This document shows, in pieces, positions 43,040 to 52,849 of a stretch of DNA of 64,000 bases. The stretch spans positions 1 to 64,000 of the forward strand of contig JAHDVF020000459.1 of the NCBI GenBank assembly GCA_022606425.2, written 5' to 3'. This stretch comes from Lepidostoma basale (lineage: Eukaryota > Arthropoda > Insecta > Trichoptera > Lepidostomatidae). A program made the translations under genes and the position numbers. How positions within the stretch are numbered: position 1 is the stretch's first letter; each line of letters starts with the position of its first letter. Below the pieces are notes generated by a model, which did no database searches, was not told the DNA's origin, and saw only the letters and a program-made list of their open reading frames with translations.

Positions 43040-43195
43040 AATCATTTTATTGAGTAAGTAGAACCGGTTTCACTCTGTAGCGAACTTCCTCAGGGCTATA
43101 CACAAACTGTATAGCCCTAAGAAACCTCGCTACAGAGTGAAACCGGTTGGCGCTACTAACTCAATAAAGTGGTTTATACTAAGTGAAAACATGTT
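43040..43195. repeat. Palindromic hairpin repeat (ACCGGTT type)
   Basis: Arms of about 70 bp: 'CACTTAGTATAAATC', 'ATTTTATTGAG', 'GAACCGGTTTCACTCTGTAG', 'AGGGCTATACA' at the left, each repeated in reverse at the right. The left core on the minus strand reads CTGAGGA, extra A, a weak GTTC/GAGT stem, GAA, ACCGGT, T. In the right core, GCC before the box and GGC after the cleavage base can form stem I. Confidence 0.65.
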
Positions 43196-43204
43196 TATTA
43201 TAAT

Positions 43205-43665
43205 ATGATTTTGAATATATTTTTTAGTTTATTTTATTTATACATAATACACAAATGAGACATAACAAACTAAAAACGGTGTTACAAAGATAAGATAAAA
43301 CAACATGAAACCAAAAAATCATACATATCAGAAGGAACCCAAATATGTCGACGTCAGTGAGGCAATACTCTTTCCAGAATTTGTAATATTTTTTTTATAA
43401 ATACTGCCTTGCTGACACTGAAAATGTCCAAATCCGAGACGATTGGATTCAACGTCCGAATTGCTCTTCCTACTGGCATCACCAAAGGCAGGTTGGTTCT
43501 GCGTGACAGAGCAAAGAACAATTGATGTCGGCGCTGTCGCAGGTAATTATCAGGACCAAAAATATATATTTGCTCCAGAACATAGGGGTTCTCAATAGAG
43601 TCCCGAATCAGTTTGAAAAAATGTGTTGACAATAATCCTTCCCTCCTCAGTTTGAGGAATTGTGA
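43205..43665 (-). mobile_element. Jockey/CR1-like 3' end, minus strand
   Basis: The minus strand reads HFFKLIRDSIENPYVLEQIYIFGPDNYLRQRRHQLFFALSRRTNLPLVMPVGRAIRTLNPIVSDLDIFSVSKAVFIKK, the final ~80 codons of a relative of ORF2 at 35343. The 3' UTR extends to 43205. It is the uninterrupted equivalent of 20862-21600. From 43666 to 44408 I see no gene. Confidence 0.75.
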
Positions 43666-44408
43666 ATTGTGTCAAACCACCAAGTAATGGCTTCGTATCA
43701 AAATTTAGATATGTCATCTATTATTTAAAAAATAACAGATGGCAAACACATTAAAATAATGATATTCAAAATATATAATTGAATAAATTGTAATTTATTA
43801 AAATTCATATAAAATACTTTTTGGTTTTGACATTTAAAACGCCTCCGTTTCGTTTTTACATATTATTCGAATTCACGCTGTAGTTGCGGTGTTAATAAAT
43901 ATTGAAGACAGGTATGTGTCAAATTTTTGATTACCTAATCATGCTTGTTTCTCTTTCACACATATTTGAGAGGAATCCTGTATATGCATGGAGATCACTG
44001 GTGTGATTAAAAGTTTGAGACACTGGGCTGTGCGCGGTGGACGCGTACGTACACCTGGACAAAGAATGTGATCTTTTCTTCTCACACATTGTTAAAACAA
44101 AGAGCAGGGATACCGTTCGTCGCAAGAAGTAGTAGGTCAAGTCATTCATAACGCGGACTCTCCACAATAAAAAATATGCTTTGGTATGTGCCCCTTTCTG
44201 TACGCCCGAGCTGTTTGTGTGAACAAGAATTTCCATAAGAAAAGAAGCTAAAGGCCAAATTAACCAATCTCGAATCTATGTAAAATCTGTAATAGTAGCA
44301 TTTTTGAATATGTGCATTTATACAATCTCACATACAGTTATGCCACATATGGTATAATTTATTCAATTTTTCCTAGTGCCATAGAAGAAAAACTTATTTT
44401 AGATAATA

Positions 44409-44885
44409 ACTAACTAACTAACTAACCATCACGCCGTCTCACCGAAGGGGTAGGCAGAAAGAATGGACTGCCACACTTTTCTTTCCTGACATATTTCTCT
44501 CGCTTCCTCAACATCAATACATCGTGTCATGCACGCGCGTCGATTTATCCGACTCTTCACGTGACCGACATTCAATATTTGATTGATTTGATGGTGTCAT
44601 GTTTTCTTCGGCCTTCCTTTATTTCTAGCTCCGTTCCTTACGTATGGAACTGAAGCATGAAACTGTCAAAAGAATGATGAAAGTAGAATAAAAACAGTAG
44701 AAATGAGATATCTAAGACGAATGTGTGGTAAATCGGTATACGCTAGAGTGTCGAATGCAATTATAAGAAGTGAATGCGGTGCGAATGAAAGTGTTATTAA
44801 CAAAATAATCAAAGGGGCGTTGATGGTTTGGAGACATGGAAATAATGAGTGAAGAGAGAATGGTGAAGAAGGTATATGCAAACTA
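44409..44885. mobile_element. LINE-T copy with a 5' inversion
   Basis: 44409-44636 is minus strand, from the tail to the NGARNKG codons. 44636-44885 is plus strand, reading YGTEA, RIKTVEMRYLRRMCGKSVYARVSNAIIRSECGANESVINKI to VKKVYAN. In the parent element the two segments are adjacent (VKKVYVNDVNG/TRNRG), so the 5' part of one copy has been inverted on the spot. This is the known signature of twin priming. From 44886 to 45390 I see nothing recognisable. Confidence 0.8.
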
Positions 44886-45394
44886 AGTTATTAAAGGGTA
44901 GAAGATCTTTACTTCTCTGAATATTTCACGGGTTGCAACTGGAATTTTTTTTTATGATAGACAAATTAATTTTAAAGAATTAACGCAATATTATAAAAAA
45001 TGATAAAGGTTATGTTTTCTGGAACCAGGCTTCTCATACTCTCGATCACCAACCAAATGTCTGATACCAAAAAGTTTAATGAATGAATACGTAATTTTTA
45101 ATTTTCGAATGTGGTGTTGAATCATTACAATTTTAAAACACCCAACAAACATATGTTTGTTTACTTACCTTACAATTGTAGGCATTGAGTCAAACATGTT
45201 TTTTGTACTATGAATTTATTTGCCGTCTTAATCATCGAGCAAATTTGAAAATAGGTAAATTTTCAGCGCGTGTTTTTTCAGCTGGCAATACTTATTTATT
45301 ATTCGAAACATTATACTTGTTCACCTAACCTTCGTTACGAGGAGACGAACAACGGAGAAGTATTGTTACGAATATTAAATTCTTCTTATTTTTC

Positions 45395-45740
45395 TTCCCC
45401 TTATTGTAGATCTTGCAATCTATTTAAACAAGATATCAAATTTCTTCCTGTGATGAAGACGTCCAGCTTTTTCTTCATCTTTTTGGAGGTCGTCCTGGTG
45501 GTTGATGATCCTCTGAAGTCTCGTGCATTACGATCTTAGAAATCCTAGCTAGATCCATCCTCTCGATGTAGACCCTCCAGAATCGTCTTCTCTGCCTACC
45601 ACATCTCACTATGTCATAAATTTTGCAGAATCTGCTAATCTCTTCGTTGGGTATCCTATCTCTAAGGGTACCCACGATAGGACGGAAGTTTTAATTTCTG
45701 CTACTCTTAGGAGATGTTTGGTTCTGACAGTGTCTGTTCT
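45395..45740 (-). mobile_element. Reverse-transcriptase 3' end, minus strand (LINE-D)
   Basis: The minus strand reads TLRDRIPNEEISRFCKIYDIVRCGRQRRRFWRVYIERMDLARISKIVMHETSEDHQPPGRPPKR, then 'WKKSWT', and a GAA-rich tail near 45395. The order (RDRIPNEEI ... RMD ... GRPPKRW) matches the end of a further insect non-LTR family. A related copy is at 47600-47950. Confidence 0.65.
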
Positions 45741-45774
45741 ATACTGTTCCGTACTGATATTTATTTTTATTTTT

Positions 45775-45860
45775 GTTGATTGAAACACTGTTTTCTTCAC
45801 TTTTGAGTTTATTTTTCTCGACATGTTACGAAGGTTTTACCTTCATTCAGGAATGATATG
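45775..45860 (-). repeat. Hairpin-c repeat, minus strand, decayed
   Basis: 'CTCGACATGTTACGAAGG' and 'CCTTCATTCAGGAATGATAT' match the hairpin-c core with an AAGG/CCTT stem, but GAAAC has become GTAAC. Confidence 0.5.
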
Positions 45861-45984
45861 AAATTATCGATGCTATTTTTATTTTGCAGAATATTTCACA
45901 TTTTTTACTGTTCCGTACTGTTCCGTACTCATATATTTTTTGATAATTTTTTTATTTTTGTTGATTGAAACAAGATTTTGAAAG

Positions 45985-46050
45985 ACAATAAAACCATTCT
46001 CTCTGCCTACCCCTGCGTAGAGACGGCGTGATGGTTAATTTAGCTAGTTA
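45985..46050 (+). mobile_element. LINE-T tail-only fragment
   Basis: 'CCATTCTCTCTGCCTACCCC' then GGCGTGATGG and a degenerate TTAG tail: about 60 bases of the 3' end only. Confidence 0.6.
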
Positions 46051-46561
46051 AAAAATATATAGTATTTAGAATTGTATCTAAAATGGCATTAAACGAATAT
46101 GGCCAGCCCTTCAACAGTGATATTATATAAATATTTAAAATATTATAAAATTGCTTACAAATATGGTCAGTTTTGACATATGTTATAATATACAAAAAAT
46201 GCTATGGGAATTATTTTTAGGATTCATGTTAGTCACGAGTCATTATTGAAAGGCGTTTTTTTTATATTCCTAATACGGTTTACATTGTATTTTTCATTTT
46301 ATACTTTCACGCTTATTATAGTTTTACAAACCTTATATTTATTTAGTTTAAACAGCACACAATTCAGTTTTGTGTTCGCAGTCACGTGAGATTAAAAGTT
46401 TATGGGACGAAAACAATGTATTTTTTATTGAATATCGTCTAATGTTATACGTAAAAATATAGTTTTTTTAATCTTATATAATCTAATGGCGTTAACACTG
46501 CAATTCCGTAATGACGATTTATTATGAATAAAAATACTGTTTTTTTCCTCTTTTTCGTTTT

Positions 46562-46600
46562 TTTTCTCGACATGTTTCGAAGGCTTCATCATCGGGAGAA
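46562..46600 (-). ncRNA. Hammerhead-like motif, hairpin-c family, loop-deleted
   Basis: On the minus strand: TTCTC, CCGATGA, T, GAAG-CCTTC (stem II with its loop removed), GAA, ACATGT, C, GAGAA. Stem I is a perfect 5-bp match in the exact position. Confidence 0.45.
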
Positions 46601-46610
46601 CGATATATAC

Positions 46611-46655
46611 TGACTCCCGACGATGAAGGTGTAAGCCTTCGAAACATTTCGAGAA
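46611..46655 (+). ncRNA. Hammerhead-like motif, hairpin-c family
   Basis: CTC (stem I, pairs with GAG), CCGACGA, extra T, GAAGG/CCTTC stem round a 6-base loop, GAA, ACATTT, C, GAG. Compared with the CTGANGA consensus only the second base differs; the stem III palindrome has one mutation. Confidence 0.45.
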
Positions 46656-46861
46656 AAATAAACTCATAAGTGAAAAAAACAATGTTTTAATTCATGAATA
46701 AATCGTAAAAATTAAGTAATACGAGTATGATTTTTTATTTTTATATTTATTTTTATAGTTTTACGTTGATTGAAAGAGTTGATTCTTAAGCCAAAACAGG
46801 GAATTATCAAATGCCTGGTCATACGTGTTTTAATTTCTGTTTGTTATATACACTTATCTTT

Positions 46862-47045
46862 TCTGACATACTTCTCTAGCTTCCTCAATTCCTTCCTCAG
46901 TTCCATTTACATCGTTAACATATATATATATATTTTCCATTCTTTCCCCATTCATTCTTTCCATATGTCCAAACCATCTTAATGACTCTTTCATTATTTT
47001 GTTCATAACGCCATCATTTGCAACGCACTCACTTCTTATAATAAA
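46862..47045 (-). mobile_element. LINE-T fragment, minus strand
   Basis: The minus strand reads RSECVANDGVMNKIMKESLRWFGHMERMNGERM and then, after an insertion of ATATAT, NDVNGTEEGIEEAREVCQK, with an internal deletion joining NGT to EEAREV. Confidence 0.65.
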
Positions 47046-47599
47046 CAAGAAACAATAAATTACAATAAACAAATATAAATACTAGAAACTAATTCTATTT
47101 AAACTATTGTCCAAATATGATTAGTTTTCATATTATTATTCGCTATGGCGAAAGGCATACTCTCTACGTATTGTAATTTTAGCGACATTTATAATATAAT
47201 GGTGATGAGACAATACGTGAAACTCATTATGAGCGCATCACGATTTCACGTAGGTACGTTTCTTTTAACGTAAGAGGATTTCACATTTAAAAAAGTTAAT
47301 CCAATTTTAATGGTCACCGAATGACCATTATGTCGACTAGCCATGTACGTCTGTATTATAAAACATACACGCGCACACATTTAAATGTATAGATATTGCA
47401 CCAAACAACAATACCGTAACTCGGTATTTTAACTAGTATCTAATTGGTAACTTCCATATTGAATTGGGATTCATAATTATAAAGGTATAGTTTTTCGAAC
47501 AATGCGTATCAAATATTATTAGATTTTGCAGTTTTTCAATTGCATATATGTAATATATAAGTTTATTTTAATGTTAAGGCGTAAAAAATATACAAATAT

Positions 47600-47950
47600 G
47601 TTCTCTTCTTCTACTGATTGTAGATCTTACGATCTGTTTATGCAGGATATCAACTTTGTTCCTGTGATGAAGACGACCATTTCTTTGATGGTCGTTCTGG
47701 TGGTCGACGGCCCTCTGGAGTCTCGTGCATCACGATATTAGGAATTCTTGCTGGATCAATTCTCTCTCTCATTCACTATATCTTCAATTTTTGCAGGATT
47801 TGCGAATTTCTTCATTGGGTATCCTATCTCCTCCCCACAATACCCTTAAGAGATGTTTGGTACTGACAGTGTCTGCTCTTGCTTCGATTCCGTATGTCAT
47901 TATGGGCCTGATTTGCTTTCTATTAGCATATGCTTATTGTTCCAGACCCT
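47600..47950 (-). mobile_element. LINE-D reverse-transcriptase 3' end, copy 2
   Basis: Parallel to 45395-45740: 'CTTCTTCTACTGATTGTAGATC', 'CTGTGATGAAGACG', 'GGTCGTTCTGGTGGTCGACGG', 'TTCTTCATTGGGTATCCTATC'. More decayed than the first copy. Between 47046 and 47599 I see nothing recognisable. Confidence 0.55.
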
Positions 47951-48094
47951 TAGACATCTAGAGATAACTGCACTACAAATATCCATCATGGTAAAAATAC
48001 AACAGTTGTTTTAATAATTTAAGATCTCTAAAGTATGTTTATATCGCTATCTCGATGATGGGGGTATACCAAATTAGATATTTTAGTATATTCA

Positions 48095-48265
48095 TACTAT
48101 TCGATCTTGGCTTCTGATCCAGAGGACATGGGTTCGAGCCTGGACACGACCAGATTCCTTCTTCATAATAATGAGCTATTTTCTGCTCATATTGAAGATT
48201 GTAAAATAAATTCTAATATCATTGATTGAAATCTTTGGTATTAGACTTTAAAAAAAAAAAAAAAA
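48095..48265 (+). mobile_element. SINE-B, plus strand
   Basis: 'CTTGGCTTCTGATCCAGAGG', box-B-like GGGTTCGAGCC (48130-48140), 'GACACGACCAGATTCC', 'AATGAGCTATTTTCTGCTC' and the 3' end 'GAAATCTTTGGTATTAGAC' followed by 15 A. It is the only plus-strand copy here and shows the 3' poly(A). Confidence 0.7.
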
Positions 48266-48339
48266 CTTCTAAAAACGTATTTTCGAAATGAATCTACGAA
48301 TAATTAATTTCTAACCATCTTCTTCTTCGCCGTGTCAAC

Positions 48340-48648
48340 AGTAAACTAGTTTTTATTATTTTTTATTATTAGTTTTATTTTTTATTTTTTTATTATTATT
48401 ATTTTTTTTTATTTTATTATTATTTTTTATTTTTTTATTTTTTTGCATACAACAAGTCGTTTGAACCCAATTTTAGCTATTATATTGATTCTTATGATAT
48501 GTGACAGGTAGCCAATCTATCGCCATTTTATTGCCACGAGAATTCTATACCAGACCAATGACAGTGTGACAATCACACTGCCGGGGATCGAACCCGGAAC
48601 CTTCGGAATGGAAGTCAGAGTTCTTACCACTCAGCCACGAAGGTCGTT
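48340..48648 (-). mobile_element. SINE-A, minus strand, long T-rich (poly-A) side
   Basis: The reverse of the SINE-A body ('GTTTGAACCCAATTTTAGC', 'GATAGATTGGCTACC' in complement) and of box B (GGGATCGAACCC at 48584) and box A (CCACTCAGCCACG, 48628-48640). The 3' tail is a ~100-bp ATTTTTT-type low-complexity run. Confidence 0.75.
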
Positions 48649-48779
48649 TTGTATGGATCATAAAAATAACTATATCTCTCTTCATCTTTTGTCATTGGGG
48701 TGGAAGGTTTAGTCGAGTTAATGACGTTTTTAGGGGCGCCATAGTTATAATAACGTCACACGTGTAGGTACCTTCGTTT

Positions 48780-48830
48780 ATCAAATCAAATCAAATCAGT
48801 TTATTTTCTCAAAAGACATTACAAACATTT
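48780..48830 (-). mobile_element. Jockey/CR1-like tail fragment
   Basis: TCAAATCAAATCAAATCAG then TTTATTTTCTCAAAAGAC, the same tail as 40818-40870. From 48831 to 49720 I see no gene; a GC-rich patch at 49325-49440 has no long frame. Confidence 0.5.
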
Positions 48831-49721
48831 ATACCCTTTGCCCTTAACCTCTTTACCCTCTTTTTACTTCTTTTACTATTATGTATAATTTTTTCTTCCG
48901 ATTTCATTATTTTGCTGAAAATTATTTTATGTGAGTTACTTCTTCGGTGTTTGGTCGAAAAGTTAAAAATAATAATACACACAGGAGACAAACCGTACCG
49001 GAATAAGTGTGAGGCCCTGAATAAAATTCTCCAAGTCCCTAATTATGTGCTGCATTTCAAAAAACGAACAATAAAATAAACCTATGTAGGTATCAAAAAA
49101 AACCTTACACATCTCACATGCTTTTTATGCTATTCCATTACTAATGTACCTTTATTTTTGAGGCGTAAATTGAATTTTGATGTGATGAGTGAAACACTTT
49201 TGGTCGAGATATAACATCCTGTTACAGGTATTTCCGTTTCTGTTTTTTTTTTAATTCTCGAAAAATGGGTTATTCTTTTTAATATCGTTTTACCTTTCTT
49301 CTTCTTCCTCTTAGTCTAGGTCATATATTCAAAACGGGGACGGAACCGCCTCTCAGGGGGCGCTGGAGCCTTCCATGGGGACGGTAGCGGGTCTAGAGGT
49401 AAATGAAGACGTTGAGGTTGTCAAGGGAGCGGCCGTTGCGTATAAATTGAAATAAATAAATAGTAAAGATAACTTTCAAAATATTATTTTCTTGAATAAA
49501 CAATTTAACGGTCCTGGTCGAAGACATAATAAGGTAGAAGATTTATTCCGGTCGGAGCAAGACTAAGAAGCCTTTGCAAAAGTATTGGCCAACACCGGGA
49601 AAACCTGATATGACCCAAAAAGAAGAAAAATAATGTTTAAAAATGTATAAAAATTCAAATGTTTATATATTATACTTGTGGTATACGTAGATAGCTTTAA
49701 GTAAAAATATAAACATAACTA

Positions 49722-49862
49722 ACTAACCATCACGCCGTCTCCCCGCAAGGGTAGGCAGAAAGAATGGACTGTCACATTTTAACCGATGCGGCACTCCATC
49801 CTTCTCTTTTCGCCCGGCGGGAGACGCGGTGTGATGGGTTGCGAACCTCATCGCCACCAAAA
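49722..49862 (-). mobile_element. Non-autonomous LINE-T-tailed element, 3' end only
   Basis: Same structure as 23335-23497: TAAC repeats, shared LINE-T end, then 'ACTCCATCCTTCTCTTTTCG', 'GGGAGACGCGGTGTGATGG', 'CCTCATCGCCACC'. Confidence 0.8.
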
Positions 49863-49899
49863 ATAAAATAAATTCATAAACATTTTTTGGCATAATCAA

Positions 49900-50300
49900 A
49901 TGATTTTACTGAAATCTCTTGATGGAAGTTCATATTCAATAATAATTAAATAAAACGATGTTTTTTTAAACTATTTCCACTTTTGTCTTTATTTCGACAG
50001 CGACCGGTTTCGTCAGGTTCGCTGGAATGTGACCAGTCTGTCGTCCAGTCGGCCAGGCGACTTGTCTGTCGATGCCAGCGAGCCTGGCGAAACCGATGCT
50101 TTTGGCAGATGTTTATATTTGTTTCAAAGATATTATACTGAAATCTCTTGTTGGAATTTCATTTTAAAGAATAATTAAATAAAGTTATGTTATTTAATAA
50201 CTACTTCCACTTTAGTTCGTTTTTTATTTCGACTGCGAGCCTGGCGAAACCGGTCGCTGTCGAATAAAACATAAAAGTAGCTCTTAAAAAACATTGTTTT
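49900..50300. repeat. Hairpin repeats of the ACCGGT type, tandem and inverted
   Basis: Two related units: 'GAAATCTCTTG-TGGAA-TTCAT' at 49910 and 50140, 'CTATTTCCACTTTTGTC' or 'CTACTTCCACTTTAGTTC', and GCGAAACCGGTCGCTGTCG-like cores at 49998-50030 (reverse), 50082-50098 and 50235-50265. CCAGCGA/TCGCTGG-type complementarity makes strong hairpins. No clear CTGANGA box with separate stem II. Confidence 0.55.
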
Positions 50301-50326
50301 ATTACATTTAATTTTATATAACAATG

Positions 50327-50783
50327 GTGTTCTTCTACCGACCCTTATGTATGGAAGCGAAGCATGGAACTGGCAAAAGAAGGATGAAAGAAGAATGAAT
50401 GCAGTAGAAATGAGATCTCTTAGACGAATGTGTGGATATTGTCGAATGAAAATATAAGAAGTGAATGCGGTGCGAATGATGGTGTCATAAACAAAATAAT
50501 GAAAGGATCATTAAGATGGTTTGGACATATGGAAAGAATGAATGAAGAAAGAATGGTAAAAAAATTAAATGTTGATGATGTAAATGGAACCAGAAATAAA
50601 GGAAAACATTGAAAAAATATAAAAAAAATACAAAATATTGAATGTCGGCCATGTGAGGAGACACGATGTATGAATGTTGAGGAAGCGAGAGAAATATGTC
50701 AGGAAAGAAAAGTGTGGCAGTCCATTCTTTCTGCCTACACCTTCGGGGAGACGGCGTGATGGTTAGTTAGTTAGTTAGTTTTT
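50327..50783 (+). mobile_element. LINE-T copy with TTAG tail
   Basis: Runs from GVLLPTLMYGSEAWNWQKKDERRMNAVEMRSLRRMC, NENIRSECGANDGVINKIMKGSLRWFGHMERMNEERMVKKL, to the terminal peptide and GGCGTGATGG with four TTAG units (50758-50779). A deletion removes RSRGRPRKTW. From 50784 to 51312 I see nothing recognisable. Confidence 0.8.
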
Positions 50784-51315
50784 ATTTAACGACTGAGACT
50801 TCTGAATACCGGTTTCAACACGATTTCCTTCAGGATAGTAGAATTATCATTATATTATTGTATATTACAAATGTTTTTGTTCCTATTGAAGCCCGAGAAT
50901 AGAACCTTGAATTCCAAATGAAGAACAAGCCACACAACAATACAATTTTGAAATGTGATGGTATGTATTAATATTACGTTATTCCAGGAATTTACTTTCT
51001 TTTGTCCGACAGAAAATTCTACGAAATTTACGGAAGTAAAAGTACAAGATACAAATCACATTATCGTCTGTGAAATTATCATTTATCTCAATTCAATAAC
51101 TAATGACGACTTTTTGATTACTTCGATGGTTATTTTTACCCGAATAATCACGCAACCTTTCACAGTACAGATTATATTCGTTAGTTCAAGTTGTTATAAG
51201 TTACTAATTTTTAACTAAAATGTTTTTTCCTTTTATTGGTTGTTCGTATGAATCAAATGTAGCACGTTTTACTTAAGTGCATTTTGATTATCTCAAAGTA
51301 TTTCTATTTGAAACT

Positions 51316-51640
51316 AACTAACTAATTAACCATCACGCCGTCTCCGTGGAGGAGTGGCCAGAGAGGATGGACTGGCATACTGCTCTGTCCTGACATACCT
51401 CTCTAGTTTCCTCTCCATTCGTACATCGTAAAATGTAAGCTGGTTGATTTTTCCAATTTCGAATGTGGTCGTATTTTAATAATTTATTAATTTTGTCATG
51501 TCATGCTTTTCTCGGTCGTTCTCGGCTTCTTTTTCCACTGTTTGTGTTCAACCATTTTTTGTCTATTTATTCAACGTGTCCAAACCATCTTAGAGATCTC
51601 TTTTAAATGTATCATACTTTCATTATTATTTTGTCAGCTT
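51316..51640 (-). mobile_element. LINE-T relative, minus strand
   Basis: Begins CTAACTAACTAATTAACCATC. The minus strand carries KEAENDREKHDMTKLINY, RMNGEETREVCQDRAVCQSILSGHSS-like sequence with frameshifts. It belongs with 38535 and 63162. It is followed at 51640-51730 by a decayed ACCGGTC hairpin piece. Confidence 0.65.
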
Positions 51641-51921
51641 TCTGTGAGAATTGTGTAAAATAATAAAAAGCGTTTCAATGTGAGAACAGTTTTATTTATT
51701 ATTATCGAAACCGGTCGAGATAAATTACAATAATATACAGCAGAAAATTTCAATACTATGTTTTACATTATAGTATTTTTTTCAAATGAAAAATTAATTA
51801 AGTGTATTATGAAAATTCATTAAAAGAATATTAAAAAAAAGATCATTTATTTATTTCATTTTCGCTCTGTATTGTGGATTCGCATAATTTTTGATTTTTT
51901 TTTCTCAACGCTTTTTTGCAT

Positions 51922-51970
51922 TTTTCACAAAAATGTTTCGGACTACAGACGCCCTTCTTCAGCGTAGAAA
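51922..51970 (-). ncRNA. Hammerhead-like motif, hairpin-a family
   Basis: On the minus strand: stem I TTTCTACG (51970-51963) with TGTGAAAA (51929-51922), seven pairs counting G-U with one mismatch; CTGAAGA (51962-51956, fits CTGANGA); extra A; GGGC/GTCC stem (51954-51951 with 51943-51940); GAA (51939-51937); ACATTT; T. Stem III has lost its palindrome. Otherwise complete. Confidence 0.5.
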
Positions 51971-52845
51971 TTTTAACGTATTCATTTATTTTAGTTTAAA
52001 ATTCGACACTGTAAACGGCGTCTGTGGCCCGAATTGTTTGTAATAATACAATGATTTAAAAAAATATTCAAAAAATAATTGATTTCTTCCCGTCGTGTAT
52101 TAGCATAAAATTTGCATCGGAAATATAATACTCAAATTCCTTTTTTTAAATTATATTATCGAATATTTTTTATTTAGTTCGAGCTACGAATTTTTAATAA
52201 GAAAGAGTTAAAAACAAAATATAATTATCGTTCGAATGAGAGTAACTGCGATTTAATATGGTTTCGGCAGCGACTGTGGAGAGATTTATCTTTTTCTTAA
52301 TGTGCTGAATGTTATAATAATAACAGTTATTATTATTTTTTCGCCAACAATCGATTAGCAGCAGCGTCTTATGATGTCCGAATGAACAGACGTTTTCACA
52401 ATTTAAATGCATTTCACAGACAAATTATTGGCCAATATAAACGTCCGCCAATCAATAATTTGCCCGTAGTATGGCGAATTCGTTTTCCACTCTTAATCTC
52501 AATTTTATTTCTGAAGTCATTAGGCATTAAAATCAAAAGAAGTTTGACTGCAAATGTGAAAGTCATTTGATTATGGAAATCCGCGAACTGTTCGGAATCT
52601 GGTTTGGAAGTGCCTGTCGGCGGGTATTACCCCACAATTCACGAGTTGGATGAGCAAATGAACGTAGGAAGTGAGTAACATCATGCGGAAAACTCACAAA
52701 AGTGTGAAAAACTACAAGCATTCTTCGAATTAAATATATTTTAGCATAAGGTAACAATTGAAACGTGTTTTCAAATACCAAACTTCTCTGTAACAACATT
52801 TGAAACACTGAAATAATAAGTAAATTCAGATGGGAAAACTCAATT
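51971..52845. other. Intergenic stretch
   Basis: No gene or repeat with a second copy is recognised. Opposing open frames at 52382-52570 and 52563-52853 have no domain features. Confidence 0.3.
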
Positions 52846-52849
52846 AAAT

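Larger units (their letters stand above)
46500..46710. repeat. Hairpin-c inverted pair
   Basis: Left unit (46540-46600, minus) and right unit (46605-46710, plus) are inverted copies, with 'TTTTTTCTCGACATG' and 'CGAGAAAAATAAACTC' on the outer sides. Left core: TTCTC/GAGAA stem I perfect, CCGATGA, extra T. Right core: CCGACGA, extra T, GAAGG/CCTTC stem. Confidence 0.65.

Noticed and set aside
49310..49450. GC-rich patch as a gene exon
   Set aside because: No long open frame, no splice-site pair and no recognisable protein. Left unassigned.
49998..50110. Hammerhead motif at the ACCGGT hairpin
   Set aside because: CTGACGA runs straight into AAACCGGTC with no stem II between box and GAAAC. It is a strong hairpin but not the ribozyme layout.
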